Shown one piece after another: positions 1-11,300 of a stretch of 64,000 nt of DNA. How positions within the stretch are numbered: the first letter of the stretch is position 1; every line of letters begins with the position of its first letter. The stretch covers positions 25,340,993 to 25,404,992 of the forward strand of contig NC_084668.1 of NCBI RefSeq assembly GCF_028389875.1, written 5' to 3'. Source of the DNA: Rhea pennata. Lineage: Eukaryota > Chordata > Aves > Rheiformes > Rheidae. A model generated the notes under the pieces. The model did not search any database. It worked only from the letters and a program-made list of their open reading frames with translations, and was not told where the DNA came from. The translations under genes and the position numbers were made by a program.

Positions 1-835
1 ACTTTTGAGAATGCATTATTTATGAAAAGGGAGAGAATAATAGAGAGTGGAAACTCACTGCTTTTGTCCAAGGGCTACTCTTCCCATTGCTTGCAGTTTT
101 GATTGCAAAAATTGTAGATACCACAAGGATGAAATCGTTGTTCCTTAGAAGAAATTTTGGACTGACTTAGCTAACATACGAGATCAAAGCACCTTTGATG
201 TGTTTCTGACATCAGCAGTATATAGATTTGGGTGATCCTAATACAATGGCAAAGCTAAATTTAGGTTAATCTCATGAATGATACTGCCAGTTTTCTTAGT
301 GTTACAATGAATTTTTTTTTTTTTTTGACTTGTACACCAATGTGTGAGAAACAGATTTTATCTGACCTTCTTATATTTATTTTTTCCTTGTATTTACCCC
401 TTCACAACTTCCTGTATCTGCTGGCTCATATATAAACATTTTGTGGGGCAGAACTTCAGTTTTGAAAGTTTGCGGTAAGTAACACAACACGGGAAGCTGC
501 CTGAAAGGTGAGAGCGTTCTGTGAAACTATTAGCTGTGCTCTGCCTCTCCTGAGCGGCAGGGCCGGAGCATCCAAAAGCCCCAGTTCTAGGTCACAGGCT
601 TTCCTCCTGGTACTAGTGCTTAGCCAGCAGTTTGCCTTTTAAGGGGGGTCTAGTCAAATCAGACTGTGGTTCCTGCAGCACTACACAGCCTTGGGGCAGA
701 ACTACCTTCCCGGTAAAGCTGCTGTTGCTACTCTCTTTAGCCTACTCTTCCCTGGTTACCTAAGGCTGAGGAAAAGCAACAGAGATAGCGCGTGTGTGTG
801 TGAGTGTGTGTGAGAGTGAGATTATATATATATAT

Positions 836-889
<54 letters not shown>

Positions 890-3000
890 TACAGAGGCCT
901 CTGCTATTCAGAACCTGTGTAAAGTGAGTCAGAACAGGAGGCCGAATGACAAAGTGATGAAGACTGGAAATGCTGTGGAATTACTCAGATACTAAAAACA
1001 AAAGCTGACTGTGTAAAGTTGCACTACTACTACTGTTATCAACCAGGCAATGAAACAGCATGTGAAATTCAGTGCCTACTGGGAAAAACAAAACGTACCT
1101 CTTTGATAGTAGGGTCCAATTTAGTTATTCAGGAAAAAGGTCTTGAAATGAGTGGAGAGAGTTGTACGAAGACAATAGCTCAACACTCTGGAACCATCAA
1201 AAATGTACATACTGTGTTAGGAGTTAATAGAAAAAAATAAGAAAGCAATAGGCAACTTAAAGTCCCTTGAGTATCTATATCTTGGCTATGTGGTTCTCAG
1301 CATACACGCTAAAGAAATAATTTAGAATTAGGAAGGTACTAAAATTAGGTATTCTAATGGACACAGCAAAGACTTGACAGTGGTCTGTGCAAACATGAAG
1401 GCAGTGGAGCTGTAAGCAAAACTGAACCTATGAAAGAAAGAGTCTGCATGTTTCAAAGGGAGCTACTTTCTCATGACTTAAGCAATTAAGCAGCAGCCTG
1501 CATCACTGCAGGAAGTGAGCCCAGCACTATAAATGTGTTCACAAATGGTTAGGCAAATTTATCAGAAATCCCAAGCCTATTTAACAGAAATAGGGGTGTA
1601 GCTGTGCTTGAGAAGTCTCTCAGTTGTATGGTGTTGGAAACCAGTGGGTGTACAGTCAAAAAGGTCAATGATCTAGACACGTGTAATCTGCTATTCTGAG
1701 CAGGGTAAATTACTCTGTACAAGCTTTAGGGCATTTGAAGCAGCAGGTTTTACTGTGTTGTATTGACCTATGCAGCTATTCTCTGAATTAAATTTTACCA
1801 AGGCTTCAGCCAAGGGTCAGGAATGTAGCTTTGCTGTGTGCCTTAGAGATACAGCACACAAGGCTCAACCTTTATGATAACAGAAATTCAAGCAATCAGT
1901 TAAGGGCTTACAAAGAGTTGTTCTTGGCCAGTGAATGAAAGTATCAAAACCCATTTCAAGTGGTTTTGTCCTGAACATGAGTTCTTTGCTCCTTGAGCAT
2001 TTCCTTGGCAGTTACTGATAACAGTCATCAAGATTATGGCTCTTTGTACTAACTCCCTATCCTTCCTCTTCACTTTTTTATTTTTCCAAATCTATAAAGA
2101 CACTCAGAACAACTACAAGATCCATAAAAAATGATCTAATATGGAATTAGGATTATGGTCATTAAAATGGTTGTTTTGCATTTTATAGACAGCCATCCTG
2201 CTAGATAGCCATGCTGCAGCTGAATAAAAGCAGTTTAGGATAAACTTAAGAGATTGTAAATTTACCAACAACCATTTCATTTAGTACTTCTCAAAGCTTG
2301 TTTTGTGAACAGTAAGCTACCAGAAGTCCACTTTCCTAATCTAGGACTCTTTTCCCCTCTATAATTACCACCACCTTTCTGGGTCTTTCTCTACTCTAAG
2401 TCAGTCAAGCCCCTTCTTTTATCTTATTTCCCTACTATTTCCCCAACAGTTTTGCTATATGAAAGACACATTTTTTCACATGGTTTGTACTGTGCATGCA
2501 CAGACCAACTGACTAATATGCACAGGTTGGTTGGGCACCAGCCACCAATTTTACTGAATGGAAAAGGGCAAAAGCTCTGTCTACTTTGCCTTTAAGGAGA
2601 GCCCTAATTGTGGTCTCTTCATCTGCTTATCCCCCTCCCCAGTTTTTAAAAAAAGTCATAGAAATGTAACACCTCAGCACTTTCATAAATCTGTTCCTCA
2701 GAAAAACAGGTTAAATTATTTTTTTGAAAAAAAGTATTAAAGGTCTTAAACTTGCACAATAACCAAGCATTTATTATGCTATATTATATAGAATATTCTA
2801 AGACAGGAAATGTTCTTAAAATGATTTAGAGTACTAGTGGCAGGAAAAAAAAAAACAGATTTAAGATTAAATGTGCCTGTTAGATGTTTCACAGGAAAGA
2901 AAGGAAGATGAGATTTTTTTTTAACTGTTCAGATGACTGTCACCGTAAAAAAAAACAAAACTGCAAAAGTGTTTCAAATTACAAACTTTTCTATACTTAC
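1..3000. other. 3' flank of NFE2L2, no gene seen
   Basis: Intergenic sequence beyond the longest plausible NFE2L2 3' end. Short open frames here (60-73 codons) lack homology I recognise and splice context. The only clear structures are a T-run near 310-326, a TATA-like box followed by a splice-donor-like site near 428-480, and the compound microsatellite at 789-887. Confidence 0.5.
789..887. repeat. Compound dinucleotide microsatellite (GT)n-(TA)n-(CA)n-(TA)n
   Basis: A GT-rich start (791-820, interrupted by GA) is followed by TA repeats (822-835), CA repeats (836-852) and a long pure TA run to 887. Alternating purine-pyrimidine throughout. The translated track here, a string of Ile-Tyr and Thr-His, is an artefact. 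Confidence 0.95.
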
Positions 3001-3045
3001 ATAAAATCCACTATGATCAAGTACAATGAGTCTTTTACAAGTCTA

Positions 3046-3051
3046 TTTATT
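3046..3051 (-). terminator. Candidate distal poly(A) signal AATAAA for NFE2L2
   Basis: Reverse complement of TTTATT. It is the first canonical AATAAA in the coding sense downstream of the NFE2L2 stop codon; only ATTAAA variants lie closer. It would define a long 3'UTR isoform. Confidence 0.35.
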
Positions 3052-3579
3052 TACCCCAATTTTTAATTCTCTTACAAATCATTTCAAATTCTGCAACACT
3101 TAATTGAGCACAGGTCCCAGACTGTCCAGTTAGTTGGCAGCAAGTATGTATCTTCTATAACCTCAAAAGTAATAGCAATGACAAATGATGCTTGCTGATC
3201 AGAGATGCATAGTGCATTTCTAGAAGAAATGGTGAGAAATGCACAGAATTTTTAGTTGGAAAAATGTATAGTGTTGATGTTTTAATAACAGATCTTAAAT
3301 GCCTTTGGAGAAAAGATCCCATCATGAGTTTAAGTACTGTTCAAAGAGTAAAACAATTGTTATGTAAACTTATGCTTCAAGTCTATGCTAAATTTATGCA
3401 ACACTATCCTTCCAAAGGCAATTAAAATGTTGATGAACTAAGGAGTAATAATGTTGACAATGCTGTGTGATACATCTCCACTTACTAGCACATTGTTTCA
3501 TGAAGACTTGTACTTGGAAAATTACTGAGGATGTTTGAATCAGCAAATAACCTACTTTAGAGAAAGAAGTAGGTATGAA

Positions 3580-4127
3580 GTACAGTAAAAAAAAAAAAGT
3601 TTAATGAACTTTAAAACAAATAAAAATCATATACTTTGTCAATGTTTATCCTAAATTATATATTAAATATAAAGCAAGTATAAATGTATAAGAAAAATGG
3701 GAAACAAACATTATTGCATATTTATAAAAATGTATCAAGCCATACTGTTTGTCTTGCAACAAATTATATTTAGAAAGCTAAAAATCATTTATATATATAT
3801 ATCAAATCTATGAATATAATGATAGGAACAGTATATAAATATCATATCTTTAAATATTTACATGTATATGGAAACTAGTCAAAGTGGTACTATAAGAAGG
3901 AAATGTCTGTTATAAAAGTGAGATTACAAATTTTGCATACATATACCAGCATTACACTATTAGTTTTAAACCTGCATCTTCCATAAACTAGTTAACTTTA
4001 GAATTACTGTTGCATAGAATCATTTGAAAAATATTACCTAATTCTGCATTCCACCTCACAGTAAAATCTGTCTGCATAATGATACGAAAATAGCAACTTG
4101 AAGAACACTAGCCAGCTGTGCTGCCCT
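3580..4127 (-). other. NFE2L2: NFE2L2 3' untranslated region (proximal estimate)
   Basis: AT-rich sequence directly after the stop codon. The nearest poly(A) signal in the coding sense is ATTAAA (plus-strand 3600-3605), followed by a run of twelve U residues, so an end near 3580 is plausible. Further candidates are ATTAAA at 3281-3286 and a canonical AATAAA at 3046-3051, which would give a 3'UTR of about 1.1 kb. A perfect Pumilio-type element UGUAAAUA lies at 3855-3862, and several AUUUA-like runs are nearby. The true end cannot be chosen from sequence alone. Confidence 0.55.
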
Positions 4128-5333
4128 TCAGAATTTAGTCTCTGACTTCTTGCTTTTAGGAACAAGAAAGACATTGCCATCTCTAGTTTGCTGCAGTGAA
4201 TAGTCACTAGGAGAGTAAGACTTTCCATCTTCATCACGCAGCATGCTGAAGACCTCAAGGTATAATGTGGTAAGTTGCTTTTTCATTTGACGAAGGCTTT
4301 TGTCATTCTCTCCTTTTTCTTTAAGCAATTTCTCTTTCTCATCTTTTAGGTTACTCAAATCTTGCTCCAGTTCCACTATATTTTCCAGTTTTCTTTTACG
4401 GCAGTTTTGAGCAGCCACTTTATTCTTGCCTCTCCTGCGTATATCTCGAATGAGTGCAAGCTGGGCTTCACTGAACTGCTCCTTAGACATCATTTCATTG
4501 AAGTCATCAACAGGGAGATTGATGATTTTTTCTACAGGAAAAGGGATCTGCAGAGCTTTTGCTCTTTGCTCATCTCTTGTGAGATGAGCTTCAAGGCGGC
4601 TTGAAGGTTTATCTTTTGTGAATGGAGCTTTGGGGTGGCCTGGACTGGCAGGTGGTTCTTTCTTTGGTGTGTTTGCATGTTCCAAAGTAGGGGTTTGAGC
4701 ACTTGGCCTCAAAGAAGAAAGTACATGATCATGGACTTGCAATGAATACATGTTTGCATTGCTCTGTGGCATGCTTCCAGGAGCACTATCCATGTCTTCC
4801 ATTTCAGAATCGCTACAACCAAAAGTCTTATCTCCATAGACAGATGATTCAGAGTGTTCAGGTGATGCTACACTAGAACTTGCATTCAGTGAAATACCAG
4901 AGTCAGAATCGTTACACTCTGGTACAGTTCCTGAGTGGTCACCATTAAAAGCTTTACACAGAGAGAAACTGGAAAGATCAATAGGTTCACTTAGAATATC
5001 TGCAAGTGATTGACCTAAACTGTTTGTCATGGCAGTGTCACTGTTTGCCTTTGAATGAATAAAGGTGGCATAGAAATCCTCACAGAAATCTGAACTTGAA
5101 GTGGATGTGCTGTTCAAAGAGTTCCCACTCAGCTGGCTGGTGTCTTCTGGAGGCAAAATGCTGGAAAAAGGACTTTCAAAACTATCCAGGAAGTCTGGAC
5201 CACAGTTAACATCTTTCCTCGTCATGGATAACGAGTTGTAGTAATTATAGCTGTTGTCCATCTCTGCTGGCTTTGTTTCAGGGCTTGTGATTGCACTCAT
5301 CTCAGCCAGGCTGTCATTTTCAATGTTAAGACA
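4128..5333 (-). CDS. NFE2L2: NFE2L2 coding exon 5 (Neh6, CNC-bZIP, Neh3)
   Basis: Terminal coding exon of 401 codons plus TGA, after acceptor TTTCTCATGCAG. It opens with CLNIEND, completing Neh5. It then carries a Ser-rich region, the two Neh6 phosphodegrons DSGIS and DSAPGS (GSK3/beta-TrCP control), the CNC helix bundle, and the basic region with [12 protein letters not shown] including the redox-sensitive Cys. The leucine zipper and the Neh3 tail end the protein. The tail finishes KSKKSETKF, where human ends with a different short peptide; VFLVPKSKK itself is conserved. The open frame runs 21 codons back into intron 4, but that part is not homologous to NRF2 and is preceded by the clear acceptor. 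Confidence 0.98.
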   Translation of the reverse strand, partial: CLNIENDSLAEMSAITSPETKPAEMDNSYNYYNSLSMTRKDVNCGPDFLDSFESPFSSILPPEDTSQLSGNSLNSTSTSSSDFCEDFYATFIHSKANSDTAMTNSLGQSLADILSEPIDLSSFSLCKAFNGDHSGTVPECNDSDSGISLNASSSVASPEHSESSVYGDKTFGCSDSEMEDMDSAPGSMPQSNANMYSLQVHDHVLSSLRPSAQTPTLEHANTPKKEPPASPGHPKAPFTKDKPSSRLEAHLTRDEQRAKALQIPFPVEKIINLPVDDFNEMMSKEQFSEAQLALIRDIRRRGKNKVAAQNCRKRKLENIVELEQDLSNLKDEKEKLLKEKGENDKSLRQMKKQLTTLYLEVFSMLRDEDGKSYSPSDYSLQQTRDGNVFLVPKSKKSETKF

Positions 5334-8300
5334 CTGCATGAGAAAAGTAAAGAAATTCAGCAACACCTCACTAATCAATCTTTTTATATAATCCACAATA
5401 AATATTTTAGCAAATCAACATGATGTAAAATGGGTATTCTAATATTGCTGTGACCTAAATTACTACAACACAGTTCTTCTGTGGAGAGACATGGAGAGGG
5501 AGAAGACAAGACACCTAAGCAGAGTATAAGGCAACTTATTCTGGACAAAGCTACTTAGATTAAACCAGCAGAGCCCGTTAGTCATAACAATATGCTCATT
5601 CCAACACACTGCACTATATGGAAATTTCATGGAGCCCTCCTGCTACATTTCTACTAGGAATCACAGAGCTCTTACAAGCACTACTGCTAATAACAGTATC
5701 AATACAGTAAATGCAACATTATTGAACATGATTTACTGAGCATTACTAGCAAACAATTATTCTCAACAATCTTTAATTTCATATCATGATATATTTCTTC
5801 AAAATCAAGATTTTTTTCAGGAACTACTGAATGAAACAGCTGTTTGGTGAAGAGAAATGTAGCTCCTTGTGAAGTGAAGAGTACTAACATTAAGCCTTAC
5901 AAACATTAACTCATCCCACCTACTTTTAGTTAAACTGGCTAACATCAGCATAAGTGCCTAAAACTACTTCATTGATGGGCTTTCATTGGCTACAAGACCA
6001 ACATTCTTTCCAACAGGGTGGCAGCATCTTAACTGAGGCTGAAATAAGTGTGCCTGCTGTCCCCACAGAATTAGACAATTGCCAAAATGAATCTGTTTCT
6101 CTTAAGGGACCACACACTGATTATTTAAATGGAGATCATACAAGGCTTAAGATAAGGTTTTGTAAGAGTTCTTTCTTCTCTTCAAATATAATTCACAAAA
6201 AGAATGTAGCTTCAATTATCTCACTTCTTTTCAGAAGATTATTCAGGTACTACTCAGAATTACTGCTACAATTATTTTCTTTTGGTTTTATATTTACAGT
6301 TTCACTGCTGCCTCTTCACAGTCAAATTGTCCTTGCATGAGATTTTTAATCCTATCAGTAAAGATCAGAAAAACAGGAAGATTTTTTTAAATACAGAGAC
6401 TAAGGAAAAAGTACAATGATAGCAAAGATGCTGTCCCCATACTTGCTTCCCTTTTTTTTTTCTTTTTCTTTTAAGAGATGATTTAGATCGACAGGGGTTC
6501 CACCAAGCATTTCTCTCTTGTGTTAACAGCATATAGTAAAGCAACCTCATGCTGCAGCACCATAATGTTTTACAAAGAAATATGGAAAAATAAGTCTGCT
6601 TAATTTTATGGTCAACTTAAGTAAAATATAAATGAAGCAATAATGATAAAAAAAATCAACTAGATGCCCTTTATAATGCACAATTTAGGAACATAAGAAA
6701 ATGGTTTTTTTAGCCTGCTATTGTTCCTTGGAAATATTCAGTTCATGTAAGTTACACTAGTAGTTCTTACTGAACATATATAGACAATAATTACATAAGA
6801 GGCAGGTATAGTTATAAGCCTACATATTTGCCATTTTCCTTACAAAACCTTTTTCCCTAGATAAAAAATGAAGACAAAATCTAAATGAAAGCAAGCATAA
6901 GTGATTTACACAATCTGTTTAACCACTGTCAAAAATACAACTGGAATTATTTCCACAAGCATTATTGTAAATGTTATAGAATCCACAATTCAGAAGTACC
7001 CATTTTTTATTCAACTGGATCTTCAACCTTAGTAATAGTAGTACTGTAATACTGTATGTAACAGGTTGTATAGAGAGGCAAATAATAATTTAATAAACAT
7101 AAGCAAGTTCTGGTTGGGAAGACAAACTGTTTTACTACAGCACTCTGATTGATAATCAGTTTTCTTTCTCCTATGTATTCTCTAATTTAGTGTTTTAAAA
7201 AATTAAAAGCCAACACTGATTTACAAACATTAACAGGGAGTACCCAATGTGACAGTCACAATCACCATCTGTTAAAGTGCTATTGTACTGCATTCTCTGG
7301 AATACCATGCTTCCCCAGAATATCATGCTACTGTTTTCAGGTGCTTATCATATTAACCCTTTACCTGTAACTCTGGAAGGGACAACAGTTCTTCCCAAAC
7401 TTGCTCTATGTTCTGCATATTTTCTGCATCAGTAAGTGAAACTAAAACAGGTGATTCAGGTGGCTGAGTTTGATTAGAAGACATGAAGATTGGGTTACTA
7501 TCCATCTCAGCAGGAACCAGGGACTGAAATGCAGCAGAAGATACCTGGAGTATTTAAAAAAAAATACAAACAGCTTAAAATTGTCTGAAGTAAAAATCTA
7601 TTCTTGATGTTCTACCACTTTTGCAGAACAAGTAGCCAGGTGTTTCATAACAAAAGCATTTCTTGTAAATAATCAGATAATCTAGAAATATTCCCATGAA
7701 AGCATTTTTTTTTTCATATTAAGGGAAAAAAAACAGGTAAAAAGGCTACTGACTGCTAAAGGGCTTATCTTTACTACATTGAATAGTCTGGGTCTGTATG
7801 CTGAAATAAAGCAATTCAAATATACCAAGTTCAGAGAGCTGAACTATGCAAGTGACTAAACTGCAAAACTCCACTACAGTTACTTGTAGTAACTGGAATG
7901 ATTGCCATCAGTTGTGGTCATAAACTGAATCCTGACATGCTTTACTAGGGTAAGTACAAGGAACACAAGGGCACCACACCACCCATACCTGATACAGCCC
8001 TGGTTTAAGCCTCCCACAAAGCGTTATTCCAGTTGGGAGTCAGCATGGGGACAAAGCTGAAGCCATACAACAAGTTAATACCACAGTCATGACAAATCTT
8101 AAGAAATAAGACTAGTCCCCCAAAAGAACACCCATGAAACTGCAAAACTGAGCATTTACCTCATTGTCATCTATAAATGGGAATGCTTCTGCCAAGAGCT
8201 GCATGCAGTCATCAAATGACAAGGCTTCTGTTTCTGGTTTTGAAGTATGTGTGCTCTAAATAGGAAAGTTATGGGGGAAAAAAACCCAACATATTACTGC

Positions 8301-11300
8301 ATCTTTGAATAACCGAAGAATCTTCCATTACAGCAATGAATGCGAATTAATTTTAGGTAACCACTAGCATTGTATCTTCATGTGAATGGGAAGAGGTTCG
8401 AAAACACTCAATACATACGAGAGTTTACCTGTGAAAAACTGATTGGTGGCTCAGTATTTTGTGACTCAACACGCTGAGCTGGCTGAATTGGAACAAATTC
8501 ACCTGTCTCTTCGTCTAACTGCAGCTGAGCCAGCAAAGCTTTCTCTTGCTCTTTTTGGAGCTGCTCTTGTCTTTCCTTTTCAAGTTTCTTCTGTTTCTCA
8601 AGTTCATATTCCTTCTGCCGTTGACTAAAATCAAAAACTTCACGCCTTGCCCCAAGGTCTATATCTTGCCTCCAGAGAATGTCAATCAAGTTCATGTCCT
8701 GTAATAGAAATATGTTTTTAAAGCAAGCCTCCTTCCTAGCAAAACTGGTTCAGAATAATAACAAATCTTTTTAATTCTGTATTAAACAGGTAGATTCATG
8801 TAACTGAGATTTAATCTCTTAATCCTACCAAATTACCTCCATAAAATGTGGCTTTGTATACCCCTTCTGAAGTGCATGAACTGATGGCTTGCTTGCCCTG
8901 GCCCACACACAAGCTCACAGGAACTAAGCAATTTGTTATAATTAGTTAAGGTAACATATGAACTAGTCAGAGAAAAAACATTTTTCTTTCCTAAATTAAC
9001 AGATAGAAAACAAAGCTATAGGAGGAATTATATGACTTAAGTCATTTTTTCTTAAGAGAAAAAAAGAAGAAATTAAAGAGGTTGCTAATGTAAATTTTTT
9101 CTGTATGATCCCATAAAATTGTAGAAGTTGACTAAAAACATGGCAGTGGACTGGCTGAAGTAACTATAACAGCTATATTGAAAAATGCATTTTAAAATAT
9201 TCATGTTCCATCATAGTATTCAGCATTAATCCTAAAGATTAGCAGAACAGTGCTACAGAGCTGGAAGATAACCTTGTCTCAAAGTCACCAAATGGCATAA
9301 CATCACTGTAGCACTAAACACAGCTATTAAGACCAGTAACTAAAATTTTGTAATTTGGAGTAAGATTTACCTAGTCCAGATTGTCATTCTAGATGTGGTT
9401 GGTTTGGAATAGTTGAGTATAAATTAGTAAGTGTGAAATTTGTTACTCACTTAGGCTCTGGCTTATCACAGACTCGGTCATTTATCCGACTGCTAACAAT
9501 GAGCTAACTTTCCTGGAAACCAGCTATCCCTGTATGCTTAAACGCAGCTATAATGTTTCAGAAGACAAAGTAATCTTTGCAATCTAGGGAAATTCATCCA
9601 GTTGATATATTTTATCTGTCTACAATTACTTTTATTAACTGCACAGAGTTTTTTGATTGGCTTTGCTTTTTAGTTGTCCAACCATTTAGTATTTCTAAGG
9701 GCTGAAATCTGGACTATTTTTTTCTGTGAAGAAAATCTAACAACAAAATCATCAATCAGGATGTTAGCTGATGGAGAATTTTAGTACTTGGTGGTCCCAC
9801 TTCTCAGATGGGTAAAGCCAAACATATTCTAGCTGGTGCCTGGGAATTATTAGTTTATGACATATTTCATTATTCTTAAAATCACCTTTTAGCAGCTCTG
9901 CACAGAAATAACATTTAATGTCAAACCTGCTCATCAGATTAGTACACTACGAGTAATGTTTCAGTATTTCATTTCAACAGATTTTTAGTGATTCAGTTAG
10001 TAGTTCCAGACTTGAGATAAATTTAGTATAACCAGTGACCCACCATAATAAAATCAAAATATTCTCTTATCTCTAAAGACTATTTTCAGAGAAGTACAGT
10101 AACTTCAAAATCAAGTCACTCTGCCACTCAAAAAGATAACTTCTCTACAAGATTTATGGCAAAAGGCTTTAGTATGAGTCTATGTTTGAACATACCAATT
10201 CAGTATTTTCATTTCATTAAAAATTCTATACTATTAAGATTCACATTCACATATTGCAAGAATATTCTACTAGTTACTAAAAAGGCAGTGACATAATATA
10301 TTTGCATGTTTATACAATGCAGGCATTCACAGATCTAAGGCATATATAATACACTTTGCTGGGAGAGATCAAACTCAGTTTTAATGGCTAGCAATGAAGA
10401 TGCTGAAATAATTACAGTGGCCCAAGATAATGTTTGGTCTTTCCAGATTGGCAGGGTAAAATGAACTAATTAGGTTCTGCAGTAATTGAAGGTATTGCAA
10501 TATGGTATAGCTTCATTAAGGGCCAGTAGTTTACCAGCTGCTCATTGTCTCCTTCTGCAGCAGATTCAAAACCATTTCCTAGTTTTGGAGCATTTGCAAT
10601 ATGTTCTGGATAAAACTGCAGGATCTGGATTTTAGGGCTCATTTCTGAATTATTTGTTTATAAGGCACCCTTACAAACATGACTTGAAAGATTTTTTCAT
10701 GCATGTAATGCATGAGGTTGTGAATTAATAGAGCTATTTTTCTCCCTGGGTTGCAACAGACCATAGAACAAAAACAGAACTGATGTTCAGTTTCAGTTTA
10801 AATCACACAAAAAAAAAGTCATATTTTCCTTAAGAATGTGGAACCATAATGCAAAACCTTAAGGTGCAGCTCCTAAATCTATTGGATATATTAATTATGA
10901 AAATAAGTAGCTTTAGGCACTGCTTTATTTGTGGGATGAGACACATCAGCTGGCCAAAAAATGATGTGGATGTATGTGAACTGTGTATTTGTACACCAGT
11001 CAATCGAGCAAGCAGCATTACTTTTCAAATCAGAATACACTTAATACGCTTGTCTGGTATTCTTCTACTGAGTAAGCTATTATGTAAAACACTCAAATGC
11101 TGTGTTGATTTAAATTTAACCTGCCATTTAACAGTTATGTATAATTTCAACCAATGATTTTACTTATACTGCATTTTTAAAGAAAATGCAAAGCCTCAGG
11201 TCAAAATTAATGGAGACAACACTGACCAGTGATTCCTTGACAAACAAATTATAACCCCAGTGTAAGGTGGTGGCAAAAAACTTCAAGAATCAAATAAATA

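Noticed and set aside
789-995. Open frame of 63 codons over the microsatellite
   Set aside because: Made of Ile-Tyr and Thr-His repeats encoded by dinucleotide repeats; not a gene.
4034-4604. Open frames overlapping exon 5 on the same strand in another frame (4034-4258) and on the plus strand (4362-4604)
   Set aside because: Shadows of the conserved NFE2L2 coding sequence.
5334-5396. Extension of the exon 5 frame by 21 codons with its own ATG
   Set aside because: The extension is not homologous to NRF2 and is separated from exon 5 by a perfect acceptor. It is intron 4 read-through.
8390-8402. GGTTCGAAA as the T-loop of a tRNA gene
   Set aside because: No matching acceptor stem, D-arm or anticodon arm can be folded around it, and it lies in NFE2L2 intron 2.
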